Counted from the first letter of the stretch, positions 7,706-16,223 are shown. The stretch is 64,000 nt of DNA from Nitrospira sp. (GCA_022226955.1 CP092079.1:3065043-3129042), one strand, 5' to 3'. Made by a program: numbers and translations. Notes: generated from the sequence alone by a model not told the origin.

Positions 7706-8871
7706 TCGACATCCTCAGCCGTGGCGAGGACAGCCGCCATCAGTTCAAGTCAGACATCACCAATGCCGATGCCTTGGCGGCGGAAATCGTCGCTTTCAGT
7801 AACACCGCAGGCGGGAAGATATTCATCGGTGTGCAAAACGACGGCTCAGTGCTTGGCCTGTCAGGCGCAGCCATTGACCGTTTGAACCAGCTTGTTTCAA
7901 ACAGCGCATCGCAAAACGTTCGTCCCGCTGTGAATCCGTTCACCGAAAACGTGTCGCACCCCAATGGTACGGTGATGGTGATCTTCATCCCTGAAGGCAT
8001 CAGCAAGCCTTATATGGATAAAAACGGTGTTATTTGGGTAAAGAACGGCGCAGACAAACGCCGTGCTACCTCCCGCGAGGAAATCCAACGCCTGTTCCAG
8101 CAGGCGGGGCTAGTGCATGCCGACGAAACGGCCGTGGCAAGCCTGAGCGCGGGCGATGTGGATATGCCCTATTTTGAAGCTTTCTTCGAACAGCAGTTCG
8201 GCGAGCCACTTGCCCGGCACAACCAGTCTCTGCCCCAGTTGCTGACCAATATGAACCTCATGAACCAGGGACAGCTCAATGTGGCCGGAGGCCTGCTGTT
8301 CGCCAAGGCCCCGCATTACGCGCTGCCTGCGTTCATTGTCAAAGCAGTCGTCTTTGTTGGCAATCGGATTGAGGATGAACGCTATCTCGATAGCCGTGAC
8401 ATCACCGGCAAGCTGGCTGACGTGTTCCAGCAGACGCTGGGTTTTATCATAGCCAATACCCACGCTATTCAGGGCGAGCAGGGTTTCAACTCACAAGGCC
8501 AGGCCGAGATTCCGCGCATTGTATGGGAAGAACTGGTGGTTAACGCGCTCATCCACCGAGACTACTTCATCAGCGCCCCGGTGCGCGTGCTGGTGTTTGT
8601 GGATCGGGTCGAGATCATCAGTCCCGGCCACCTGCCCAACAACTTAACCATCGAAAATGTCAAGGCGGGAAACTCCAACATCCGTAATCCCGTTTTAGCA
8701 TCTTTTTCCGCCAAGCTCCTGCCCTATCGAGGCCTGGGCAGCGGCCTGCTGCGCGCTCTGCGAGCCTGGCCCGAGATCGAACTCGTCGACGACCGTAACG
8801 GTAATCTTTTCAAAGCCATCGTGATGCGATCAGGCGTATGGTCATTTGAGCCGGCGCAAGATCGCGCATGA
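7687..8871 (+). CDS. AlbA_2 (Schlafen-like) / HATPase_c_4 domain protein
   Basis: This 394-residue protein opens with an AlbA_2 domain (about residues 10-125; AEIVAFSNTAGGKIFIGVQNDG is the diagnostic stretch, in two adjoining parts). It ends with the GHKL-like HATPase_c_4 fold (about 275-380; ELVVNALIHRDY, SPGHLPNNLT, NSNIRNPVLA, GLGSGLLRAL). Such proteins are often annotated as ATP-dependent helicase-related or transcriptional regulators, and AlbA_2 domains occur in defence loci. The EFK motif of the Schlafen-like core reads QFK here. It starts inside the 3' end of the PHP-SMC gene (19-base overlap), indicating translational coupling and a joint function. Confidence 0.8.
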   Translation: METTELIDILSRGEDSRHQFKSDITNADALAAEIVAFSNTAGGKIFIGVQNDGSVLGLSGAAIDRLNQLVSNSASQNVRPAVNPFTENVSHPNGTVMVIFIPEGISKPYMDKNGVIWVKNGADKRRATSREEIQRLFQQAGLVHADETAVASLSAGDVDMPYFEAFFEQQFGEPLARHNQSLPQLLTNMNLMNQGQLNVAGGLLFAKAPHYALPAFIVKAVVFVGNRIEDERYLDSRDITGKLADVFQQTLGFIIANTHAIQGEQGFNSQGQAEIPRIVWEELVVNALIHRDYFISAPVRVLVFVDRVEIISPGHLPNNLTIENVKAGNSNIRNPVLASFSAKLLPYRGLGSGLLRALRAWPEIELVDDRNGNLFKAIVMRSGVWSFEPAQDRA

Positions 8872-8972
8872 GTGAGCAAGTTGCTTGCACCCTTCTGGGC
8901 CGCACCTTCGATGTGACTTCGGTCGTTAATGGTGGACGTTATGAGTTGCCACCTCGTGCCGTCTGCCGTTGA
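8868..8972 (+). pseudogene. 34-codon truncated third ORF of the cassette
   Basis: An ATGA overlap at 8868-8871 couples a short frame (34 codons) to the AlbA_2 gene. It begins MSEQVACTLLGRTFDVTSV and stops after 34 codons with no downstream continuation. The overlap style is that of a real third operon gene whose remainder has been lost at the island edge. A genuine mini-protein is possible. Confidence 0.4.
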
Positions 8973-9094
8973 TGGGATCACTGTTGGATCCATGCGACTG
9001 ATGAGAGAGTCCCAATCTGGGAATGTGTGTTATTGGCAGTGCGTCAGCTGAGGAAGCGGCTGATGTGAGAATACGTTGAAGGTCTGGTTGGGCT

Positions 9095-10510
9095 CTAGGC
9101 CGCCTCGGCGGTTTGGCGCTTGGCGACTTGACCGAGGATATCCAATGCGGCGACGCGGTAGGCTTCGGCGTAGGTAGGGAAGTTAAAGACGTTGTCGATA
9201 AACGATTCGACCAGCGCGCCTTGTTGCAGGGCCATCTGGCCGATGTGCACCAGTTCCGTGGCGGAGTCGCCGACGACCTGGACGCCGAGCAGCTGCTCGC
9301 CGTTGGGATCGGCGATCAATTTTAAGAGTCCATGACCGGCGCCGGAAATTTGCGCGCGCGCGACTTCTTCGAACTTGGCGCGCCCGACAAGGGGATTGCG
9401 AAATCGTTCGCTGGCCGTCTTTTCATCCAGTCCGATGCTGGCCATCTCGGGAATCGTATAGACGCCGATGGGAATGGTCGAGGCCGCGTCGCCGATCGGC
9501 AGGTTGAGGGCGTGGCGAACTGCCCGGCGGCCCTGTTCCATGGCCTTCGACGCGAGCGCCGGGGCGCCGACCATGTCTCCCACGGCATAAATATGGGGCA
9601 CCGCGGTTTGGCAGAATTGGTTGACGGATAAGCTGCCTTTCGCATCGACGGCAAGGCCTGCGGCGCTCAAATTGAGATCTTCGATGTTGGCTTGGCGGCC
9701 CAAGGCGACCAGCATTTTCTCGCTCTTGATGAATTGGCCGTCGCCAAGCAGCGTGACGACGTTGGCCGCGCCGTCCCACTGAACGCTCTGGATCGATTGT
9801 CCGCCGAGATAATGTCCGCCATGCTGTTCGAAGCTGGCGACGAATTGAGCGACCAACTCGGCATCCATAAACTGCAACGGCGATTTGGCGCGGTCGATCA
9901 AGGTCACCTCGACGCCGAGCAACGCGAAGATGGAGGCATATTCACATCCGATGACGCCGCCGCCGATGATGGCCAGCGATTTCGGCAGGTAGATCATCGA
10001 TAGGAGAGAGTCGCTGTCGAGGATATGTTCGTGGTCGACGGGGATTTCCGCCGGGTTGCGCGGCCGTGAGCCGGTGGCCACCACGAAATGCTCGGCGGTG
10101 AATTGCTGGCAGGCTCCGTCCACGGCCTGCATTTCCACGGTGCGATCGTTGAGGAAACGGGCGCGGCCATGAAAGAGCGAGATGCCGTTGCGTCGCAATT
10201 GTTTGCTCATGTAGGTGTCGTGGGTGTGGACGACTTCCTCCAGGCGGCTGAGCAAGGCGGAAATTTCCGCGTCCGGCTTCAGTTTAAATTCAAACGCCGC
10301 GCTGGCCCGGCGCAGCCGGTCGAGATGCAGGGCGCTCTCGCGCAAGGTTTTACTGGGGATGGTGCCGCGGTAGACGCAGCTCCCGCCGATGCCGCGCTCG
10401 CGTTCGAGCAGCGCGACGCGCTTGCCCGATTTGGCGCCTTGGATCGCGGCTTTTTGCCCGGCGGGGCCGGCTCCGATGATGACGATGTCGAATGCGATTG
10501 GTGTGCTCAT
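9095..10510 (-). CDS. sthA: soluble pyridine nucleotide transhydrogenase (SthA)
   Basis: This FAD-dependent enzyme moves hydride between NADPH and NAD+, usually draining excess NADPH in the cytoplasm. The 471-residue sequence shows the FAD-binding IIGAGPAGQKAA, then GGSCVYRGTIPSKTLRE. In that stretch the second redox cysteine of lipoamide dehydrogenase and glutathione reductase is replaced, which is characteristic of SthA. It also has an NAD(P)-binding IIGGGVIGCEYAS and YAVGDMVGAPALAS. Length fits the family. The start codon overlaps the stop of the upstream HDOD gene by ATGA, so the two are translated from one message. Confidence 0.9.
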   Translation of the reverse strand: MSTPIAFDIVIIGAGPAGQKAAIQGAKSGKRVALLERERGIGGSCVYRGTIPSKTLRESALHLDRLRRASAAFEFKLKPDAEISALLSRLEEVVHTHDTYMSKQLRRNGISLFHGRARFLNDRTVEMQAVDGACQQFTAEHFVVATGSRPRNPAEIPVDHEHILDSDSLLSMIYLPKSLAIIGGGVIGCEYASIFALLGVEVTLIDRAKSPLQFMDAELVAQFVASFEQHGGHYLGGQSIQSVQWDGAANVVTLLGDGQFIKSEKMLVALGRQANIEDLNLSAAGLAVDAKGSLSVNQFCQTAVPHIYAVGDMVGAPALASKAMEQGRRAVRHALNLPIGDAASTIPIGVYTIPEMASIGLDEKTASERFRNPLVGRAKFEEVARAQISGAGHGLLKLIADPNGEQLLGVQVVGDSATELVHIGQMALQQGALVESFIDNVFNFPTYAEAYRVAALDILGQVAKRQTAEAA

Positions 10511-11370
10511 AAGTTCATGGCGTTGACCATCGACAGGGCCTTGTCTTTGCCGGCCAGAAGTTGGTCGATATCGTTAGGGTAGAGGTTAAGATCGGCAAAC
10601 ACGGGATGTTCGCGGAGTTCCTCTTCGGACAGCTGATCCGGGGCGAGGAGATGGGTGGCCATGCGATCCGCGACGCAGGTGAGCAGGCATTCTTGCCTGA
10701 AGGATGTGGCATGGTCATAGTCGGCGTAATAGGCGATCGCTTCCGCTACCTGCTTGGGGAGCCCCCATTTTTCCGCAATCAAGGAGCCGACGCGCGTGTG
10801 GTAGCCCTCAAGGAGCTGTTCCATCATGGCTTTGTCGACGGGGCTCTTGAGCTCTTTCGCGAGATTCGCCACCGTGCGAAGGACAACCGGTTTCCCGATG
10901 CCATGGAGGAGTCCGCAGAGGTAGGCGGTTTCCACGTTCACACGGCGCATCCGGGCGACTTCCTTGCTGAAGGATCCACTGGCCAGGGAATGCCGCCACA
11001 ATAGCTTGATATGGTCTTCGTGGCCGGGCACCTGAAAGGCGCCGGTCTTCAGCGACGCGGTAAACGCAATTTCCGAGAGCAGATTGATGCCGAGCATCGC
11101 CACGGCATGTTGGAGCGAGACGACGGGGCTGCGCGGCATATAGGCCGGTGAATTCGCGATCCGCAGCACGTGCGCGGCTAAGGCTTGATCTTGATGGATC
11201 AGGGCGGACAGTTTTGCGGCATCCGCTGTGGCGTCGCCGGCCAGCGCCATGACTTGACTGGCGACTTGAGGCAGCAGCGGAAGCTCAACTTCGCTTTTGT
11301 CGAGTTTCTGAATCAGGGCCTGTTCTATCTTGTCGGTTGTGGCGGATGAGCTGTGCGTATCGGGGGCCAT
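10507..11370 (-). CDS. HDOD domain protein
   Basis: About 287 residues forming a single HDOD domain: LPLLPQVASQVMALA, LIHQDQALAAHVLRIANS, LLHGIGKPVVLRTV and a later AIAYYADYDHA. HDOD proteins resemble HD phosphohydrolases without the full metal site and act in signalling, often with two-component systems. The frame is open to 11481, but that stretch is basic and low in complexity. The ATG at 11368-11370, with AGGA upstream, is the better start. It precedes sthA with a 4-base overlap; a functional link to redox balance is suggested by position only. Confidence 0.8.
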   Translation of the reverse strand: MAPDTHSSSATTDKIEQALIQKLDKSEVELPLLPQVASQVMALAGDATADAAKLSALIHQDQALAAHVLRIANSPAYMPRSPVVSLQHAVAMLGINLLSEIAFTASLKTGAFQVPGHEDHIKLLWRHSLASGSFSKEVARMRRVNVETAYLCGLLHGIGKPVVLRTVANLAKELKSPVDKAMMEQLLEGYHTRVGSLIAEKWGLPKQVAEAIAYYADYDHATSFRQECLLTCVADRMATHLLAPDQLSEEELREHPVFADLNLYPNDIDQLLAGKDKALSMVNAMNL

Positions 11371-11549
11371 TGGTATCCTGGCGCTCCTGTTGGCTGTCGT
11401 CGGTGTGTTTCTGTGACGTGTCTTTGTCGGTCGGTACCGAGGGAAAGTTAAGCGGGGATTGGCCTGGCGTGACAAGCCCATGGAGGCCTGACTATACTGT
11501 GGGTGTGAATGCCGTCATTGCGGGGAGGGTGATGGAGGGAGATAGGCCT

Positions 11550-11981
11550 ATGAAATATCGATGGATTATTGGCCTGGTGGCCACCGGATTCGGGATGATG
11601 TCCCTGTGCGTCGAAGCTGGTGAGCAGCCGGTGACGCCGGGTACGATTGCCAAAGAGGCTCGGGAGACTGTCGAAGCGACGGTGCAGTATACGGCTCAGG
11701 AAAAAGAAGCGTTTCAGCGAAAAGCCCAGGAGCAACTCGCTGAGATTCAGAAGCGGATGGCAGCGTTGCAGGCCAAGGCCGATAAGGCGTCGGCTTCGGC
11801 CAGAACGGAGTTGCAGCAGTCGATTCATGAGCTTGAGGCGAAGAAAGAGGCAGCCAGGAAGCAACTCGACGGACTTGCGTCAGTTACCGATGCAAAATGG
11901 AATGAGATGAAAGCCGGGGCGCATGCCGCGATCGAAGAGATGAATCAGTCCTACCGACGACTACGTGCTCAGTTTGAGTAG
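11550..11981 (+). CDS. secreted coiled-coil protein
   Basis: This 143-residue protein has a cleavable-type signal (MKYRWIIGLVATGFGMM, likely cut near VEAGE). The rest is an almost continuous amphipathic alpha-helix rich in Glu, Lys, Ala and Gln, with heptads, so it should form a periplasmic coiled coil. ATG at 11550 is chosen because it begins the signal and has GGAGGGA nine bases upstream; an in-frame ATG at 11532 is also served by GGGAGG. It precedes the HdrB-like gene by 18 bases. It resembles small stress-associated coiled-coil proteins, but no function is assigned. Confidence 0.7.
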   Translation: MKYRWIIGLVATGFGMMSLCVEAGEQPVTPGTIAKEARETVEATVQYTAQEKEAFQRKAQEQLAEIQKRMAALQAKADKASASARTELQQSIHELEAKKEAARKQLDGLASVTDAKWNEMKAGAHAAIEEMNQSYRRLRAQFE

Positions 11982-11999
11982 GCCAGCATCGAGGGGAAA

Positions 12000-12896
12000 A
12001 TGGCATTGAGGTTCGCGTTATATCCGGGCTGCGCGGCGAAAGGCGCGACGCCGGAGTTGTATCAGTCGACGATGGCTATTATCGGTCGATTGGGCATTGA
12101 GGTGGTCGAATTGGCGGCGTCATCTTGTTGCGGCGCCGGCGTTGTGACGGAGGCGGAACCGGATGTCGCCTTAGCCTTGAATGCGCGGAACTTTGCCCAG
12201 GCTGAGCAGCTGGGTTTGGATGTGATGACGATTTGCGGGACTTGCCAGGGAGTGATGGGGGCAGCGAACAAACGCCTGAAGACCGAGCCTGGCCTGCTCG
12301 ATCGCATCAATCATGTCTTGGAACCGGAAGGCATCGTCTATCGCGGAACAGTACAGGTTAAACATCTGCTCTGGATTGTCGTGCGTGAGATTGGGCTTCG
12401 CCAGCTTGGCGCGCAGGTGGTGAAGTCGTTGCAAGGCCTGCGCATTGCGCCGTTCTATGGCTGCTATATCCTTCGCCCCTCATGGGATCTGGGCGTGGAC
12501 GATCCGGAGAACCCGGCTTCGCTGGAGCAGGTGATCCGAACCTTGGGCGGGGAGGCGGTGGCCTATGCGGGGCGCACGAAGTGTTGCGGGTTTCCGATCA
12601 TTCTTGAAAAGGAAGCTGTGGCAATGGCCATGGCCGGAGCCAATATGAAGGAGGCTAAGGAGCAGGGAGCCGACTGTATGGTGACGCCCTGCCCGCTCTG
12701 TCATATGAGTCTGGATATCTATCAGGACCGGGCCGGGCAGGCGGTGAATACCGCGTTGAATCTCCCTATTCTCCACTTGCCGCAGCTCCTTGGTTTGGCA
12801 ATGGGGATTCCTTCCAAAGAGTTGGGTCTTGCGCGCCATTTGATCCCGGTCGATTCGATTGTCAGGCGCATTGAGTCGTCAGTTCATCGTTCTTAG
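12000..12896 (+). CDS. HdrB-like CCG-domain iron-sulfur protein
   Basis: A 298-residue protein with two cysteine-rich CCG domains. The first has YPGCAAKG, ASSCCGAG and ICGTCQG; the second has YGCYILRP, TKCCGFPI and PCPLCHMS. This is the layout of heterodisulfide reductase subunit B and of the SdhE-type subunit of some succinate/quinone reductases, where the CCG motifs bind unusual 4Fe-4S clusters at a disulfide or membrane-interacting site. No HdrA, HdrC or SdhA/B genes sit beside it, so its partner is elsewhere. ATG 12000 has a GAGGGG ribosome site. Confidence 0.85.
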   Translation: MALRFALYPGCAAKGATPELYQSTMAIIGRLGIEVVELAASSCCGAGVVTEAEPDVALALNARNFAQAEQLGLDVMTICGTCQGVMGAANKRLKTEPGLLDRINHVLEPEGIVYRGTVQVKHLLWIVVREIGLRQLGAQVVKSLQGLRIAPFYGCYILRPSWDLGVDDPENPASLEQVIRTLGGEAVAYAGRTKCCGFPIILEKEAVAMAMAGANMKEAKEQGADCMVTPCPLCHMSLDIYQDRAGQAVNTALNLPILHLPQLLGLAMGIPSKELGLARHLIPVDSIVRRIESSVHRS

Positions 12897-12916
12897 TTGA
12901 GGAGGTTGCTACAGAG

Positions 12917-13234
12917 ATGAAGATCGTGAGTCTTTCCGACTATCAGCAGTTCAGCCAAGAGAAGATGAAGAAGAACAACCTGTTTCAGTCGGAGCGGTTC
13001 TTCTGCGATATCTATTGCTTTGAGCCAGGGCAGGAACAGAAGGGGCATATCCACGGCGATCAAGATAAGGTTTATCTTGTGCTCGAAGGTCAGGGGACAT
13101 TTCAGGTCGGTTCAGAGAAGCAGGTGCTGGGGCCTGGGCAGGGGACCATGGCTCCGGCCGGAGAAGAGCACGGAGTGAAGAATCATACGGCGCAGCGGTT
13201 GAAGGTGCTGGTGTTTGTAGCCCCCAATCCGTAG
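12917..13234 (+). CDS. single-domain cupin protein
   Basis: A 105-residue beta-barrel cupin. The first motif is GHIHGDQDKVYLVLEGQG (two His plus later residues) and the second is PAGEEHGVKN (third His), so a metal site is likely. Small cupins of this kind range from isomerases to sugar- or metabolite-binding regulators; nothing here fixes the substrate. It lies 20 bases after the HdrB-like gene with a GAGGAGG site and is probably in the same operon. Confidence 0.8.
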   Translation: MKIVSLSDYQQFSQEKMKKNNLFQSERFFCDIYCFEPGQEQKGHIHGDQDKVYLVLEGQGTFQVGSEKQVLGPGQGTMAPAGEEHGVKNHTAQRLKVLVFVAPNP

Positions 13235-13263
13235 GTGCGGACGACGACCAGGGACGAATGCCG

Positions 13264-14031
13264 TTACTCGGTTCGCAGAGGGATTTTCACACTGATCGCG
13301 CCGGCGAGGTCTCCTTCCTGGGCGCCTTCTTTCGGATATCCTGAGATATCCCATTCCCCTTTAGGCGCTCCGTGGCACGTCAGGCATTCCTGTCGATAGT
13401 AAACCGGCATTATTACCCGCAATGTTTTGCCCGATTCGGTCAACTCGCTGACATAGGTTTCGCTGTTCGGCCGTCCAGATAACCACTGAAGGACGGAGGA
13501 TTCGTACTCGTCCGGCTCGTTTTTAAGATTGCGCGGATGGAGGGCAGTCTGCTTGAGCATGACGTGGGACTGTTTGGAAAAACGCGCGGCCGCTTGGCTG
13601 CCGAAGGTCGCGGGAATGAAGTTCTTGTATCCGATCCCGCGTTGATTGATGACGACTTGGGCATCGAGGACAACGGCGGTGCTGGCCTCGATGAGCGCTG
13701 GCAGCAGCGTGCGCGCAAGAGGCGGGATGGCGGCGGGTGTTTGTTTTTCTCCGGACGTCGCCCTCAGGTCGATGCCGGTTCGCGCTCGAAAGATATCGAA
13801 CATCTGCTGCTCAAATACCTCCGGCGTAAATCCCTTCTCTCCTTTATGGATATCGTCTATCAGCACTTGATTTTGCTCGATTGCCAGGCGGCCGGCCTGG
13901 AGCAGTTTCGCCAGCAGCCGTGCCGTTTCTTCCGCCTCGGCGCGGAGTTGTTCTTGTGGCGAGGCTTGCGCGGAGGGCAAGCCGGTCGACAGGGACAGGA
14001 TGATGAGTGCGAGTCCTATGCTGCGTAGCAT
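13264..14031 (-). CDS. DUF3365 (Tll0287-like) periplasmic c-type heme protein
   Basis: The protein is 255 residues with a signal peptide (cut near SAQAS). The DUF3365/Tll0287-like domain resembles a PAS/GAF sensory fold and is found alone or at the front of histidine kinases. A single CLTCHG near residue 218 is a classical CxxCH heme c attachment site, so heme-based redox or gas sensing, or electron transfer, in the periplasm is likely. No kinase is attached. It is the last gene of a four-gene minus-strand set, 18 bases after the substrate-binding lipoprotein gene. Confidence 0.85.
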   Translation of the reverse strand: MLRSIGLALIILSLSTGLPSAQASPQEQLRAEAEETARLLAKLLQAGRLAIEQNQVLIDDIHKGEKGFTPEVFEQQMFDIFRARTGIDLRATSGEKQTPAAIPPLARTLLPALIEASTAVVLDAQVVINQRGIGYKNFIPATFGSQAAARFSKQSHVMLKQTALHPRNLKNEPDEYESSVLQWLSGRPNSETYVSELTESGKTLRVIMPVYYRQECLTCHGAPKGEWDISGYPKEGAQEGDLAGAISVKIPLRTE

Positions 14032-14049
14032 GCAATTTCCCTTTCGGGG

Positions 14050-15108
14050 TTAATGCGGTGATGATTTCCTGCAGGTGCCTTGCGCATAATGAGCCGGCAT
14101 TTTTTGCACGTCAAAGGGGAGCCCTTCCGACGAGGCCCGTCTCGGGTAGGCATAGGACTCGTCGATCCATCGCTTCCGCATGCGATCGAGCCGGCCCGAT
14201 TCCTGAAGCTCGTGAATGACGCCATTGATGAACCAGCGTAACTTGTAGTTTTCTTCCGCCATCACCACGGCATAATCGGCTTGTGTGAGCCAGAGCGGTG
14301 TGTGGTCATTCCGTGTCAGTAGCTGCCAGTCCCGCTGAGTTGTTTTCACCATGAAATCGAGGACCGGGTGCGCGCCGAAGATTACATCGATAGGCGGCGA
14401 GGCCCCGGCGGCGGCGTGCTCGAAGGCTGCGGGGAGTGAGTCGCAGAGAAGCAATGCGCCGGCGGAAGTTATGGATTCAGCATACAGGTGTGCGTCCGTG
14501 TTGTCCTGCGCGGCGACGGTCAGGCCGTCTAGGAGGCGCTCGCGCGTGCGAGCGCCTTTGTTGGCGTCGAGACGTGTCTGGATGAGGTCAATGACTTCCG
14601 GGCGTGTGGCGATGGCGCCGATGCCTCCGTGAGAAAAATACGGAGTGGAATAGGCGAATCCGGATCGGCCAGGCGCCGGAGTTCCGGCTGCGACGGCGGA
14701 GACGAAGAAATCCAATTGTCCTTCGTTCAACAGGAGAAAGAGATCCCGGAAGCGAATCAGGTGCAAGGTGGGAACTACTGGGCTGCCGCAATGAGTCGAG
14801 AGCGCGTCACTCACGGCTTTCACCAGTTCGGTATCGAGTCCGGTCACCCGGGCGCCTTCATCGGTCCAGATGGCGGGAAATACGAATGGGCGGAACGGTT
14901 CCACGGCCATACCGACCTGGACTTGCTGCCGCCGGCAGATTTTGTCCAGCTCGTCGGTTGTCACGGGATAAATCTTCTGCACGGCGTCGAAGAGCAAACC
15001 GCAGCCGCTTAGCAGCGAAAGCATGAGCAGGAGAGCGAACGCGGAGAATGCCGGGCGCCCTCCATGCCGGAAGAAGGCTGCAAGGCAGCGCAGGCCGTGC
15101 GTCTTCAT
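14050..15108 (-). CDS. periplasmic solute-binding lipoprotein (SBP_bac_3-like)
   Basis: About 352 residues. A signal with lipobox LLSGCG is followed by a family 3 extracellular solute-binding fold: VGMAVEPFRPFVF at the start, TGLDTELVKAVSDAL, FRDLFLLLNEGQLDFF, and ALLLCDSLPAAF later. Such proteins bind amino acids or similar small ligands, but no ABC permease genes are nearby, so it may be a sensor or orphan receptor. The frame opens at 15171 inside the upstream gene; the ATG at 15106-15108 removes that overlap and starts closer to the signal. Confidence 0.7.
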   Translation of the reverse strand: MKTHGLRCLAAFFRHGGRPAFSAFALLLMLSLLSGCGLLFDAVQKIYPVTTDELDKICRRQQVQVGMAVEPFRPFVFPAIWTDEGARVTGLDTELVKAVSDALSTHCGSPVVPTLHLIRFRDLFLLLNEGQLDFFVSAVAAGTPAPGRSGFAYSTPYFSHGGIGAIATRPEVIDLIQTRLDANKGARTRERLLDGLTVAAQDNTDAHLYAESITSAGALLLCDSLPAAFEHAAAGASPPIDVIFGAHPVLDFMVKTTQRDWQLLTRNDHTPLWLTQADYAVVMAEENYKLRWFINGVIHELQESGRLDRMRKRWIDESYAYPRRASSEGLPFDVQKMPAHYAQGTCRKSSPH

Positions 15109-15140
15109 GGCATGCTGGCAGATTATCCGCAGCAGCCGGT

Positions 15141-15773
15141 TTAATATCGGAATCCGGTTAGAAACAGCCATTGCTGGGACTCTCCCGACTCTCCTAGGAA
15201 GTGGACGTCATATTGTGTGAACTGCAGGCTCAGGTCCAGGGAAATTCCGCGAGCCACCGGGAAGCGCACGCCGGCCTGGCCGCCGTAGAGCAGGCCTGGC
15301 GAGGGGCGCCCTTGCCCTGAGATAACGGTGCCGATGAGCGCGCCGACATAGGGCACAGCGCGGTCTTCGAGCGGACCGAAAAATACATGCTTGAGCAATC
15401 GGCCGATTGGCATGGTGGACGGGAAATTCAGAAGGTCCAACACATTGTTCCACCGGGGATTAAGGAATACGGCATGTTGATCGGTTTTGAATTCATCGGT
15501 GTGGATGCTGAAATATTGATATCCGGCCCGGAGTTCTCCGTCGCCATATCGCAACGCGGTGATACCGGCCTGGAGGGTAACTTCCCGGTCCTTCGGCGCA
15601 AAGGTTTGCTGGCGCAAGGCGATGTCGAAGCTGAACGGCCGCATGGGCAGTATTTCCAGCAGCGATTCTTGAGCCTGGACCTGAAAGGGAATGAGGAGTG
15701 CTAGCGCAAGGGCACAGAGACAGAGGTGAAGCCGTCCGCCATGAAATACGGAGTGTTGGTTTCTGATTGGCAT
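15141..15773 (-). CDS. predicted outer-membrane beta-barrel protein
   Basis: A 210-residue secreted protein (signal cut near QVQAQE). It has alternating hydrophobic/polar strands such as LRAGYQYFSIH, LLYGGQAGVRF and LSLQFTQYDVHF, and a C-terminal phenylalanine/tyrosine (LTGFRY) typical of proteins inserted by the Bam machinery. The small size and shape recall PagL/acyloxyacyl-hydrolase-like barrels, but no catalytic signature was identified. Twenty bases separate it from the upstream small secreted gene. Confidence 0.65.
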   Translation of the reverse strand: MPIRNQHSVFHGGRLHLCLCALALALLIPFQVQAQESLLEILPMRPFSFDIALRQQTFAPKDREVTLQAGITALRYGDGELRAGYQYFSIHTDEFKTDQHAVFLNPRWNNVLDLLNFPSTMPIGRLLKHVFFGPLEDRAVPYVGALIGTVISGQGRPSPGLLYGGQAGVRFPVARGISLDLSLQFTQYDVHFLGESGESQQWLFLTGFRY

Positions 15774-15792
15774 GTCTGTTCGTCGGCCGCGG

Positions 15793-16164
15793 TTACGGTG
15801 TGTTGGTATGGAGAGGCGACAGCTCTGCGGTGATGCACGATTTCATGATTTCAGCCCGGCACTGATTTCCGGCAATCGCGCTATTTGCGATCGCGGTTAG
15901 GCGCTCCTCGGCGAGCTCTTGTCGGACCAGATCGATCAGCAGATGGTCTGGCATCAGGTTCGGATCCACCTGGAGAACGCCGGCGTGCTGTCGAAGGGCT
16001 GTCATTACGGTTTCCCGCACTGAAGGACAGTCGGAGCCGCTTAGCATGAGCGCGATTCGGTCTCGCGCCGGTTCAGAATATGCGGCCTCGGGTATAGCAA
16101 AGAGGAGGCAGAGACCGATCAGGCGAAGTACAGATCTGTTTAACATAAGCTTTTCGTGAGCCAT
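15793..16164 (-). CDS. small secreted protein, HMA-like fold without CxxC
   Basis: A 123-residue precursor with an N-terminal signal (cut near AAYSEP; alternative ATG at 16146). The mature part has the spacing of a heavy-metal-associated ferredoxin-like domain: CPSVRETVMTALRQHAGVLQVD followed by a helix and strand, in two adjoining blocks. The metal-binding CxxC is reduced to a single cysteine. Two further cysteines lie near the end. The HMA likeness is by eye. It is first in the set of four secreted proteins downstream of nirK, separated from nirK by a strong hairpin. Confidence 0.5.
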   Translation of the reverse strand: MAHEKLMLNRSVLRLIGLCLLFAIPEAAYSEPARDRIALMLSGSDCPSVRETVMTALRQHAGVLQVDPNLMPDHLLIDLVRQELAEERLTAIANSAIAGNQCRAEIMKSCITAELSPLHTNTP

Positions 16165-16182
16165 TGCGGCAGCGATGATAGG

Positions 16183-16210
16183 CTCCGGCTGGTCGAATGA
16201 CCAGCCGGAG
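16183..16210 (-). terminator. strong hairpin after nirK
   Basis: A perfect 12-bp stem, CTCCGGCTGGTC and its complement around the loop GAAT, lies 14 bases past the nirK stop. No T-run follows on the minus strand, so it may be a terminator needing a factor or an mRNA 3' stabiliser. Confidence 0.65.
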
Positions 16211-16223
16211 CGCGTGAAGACTC

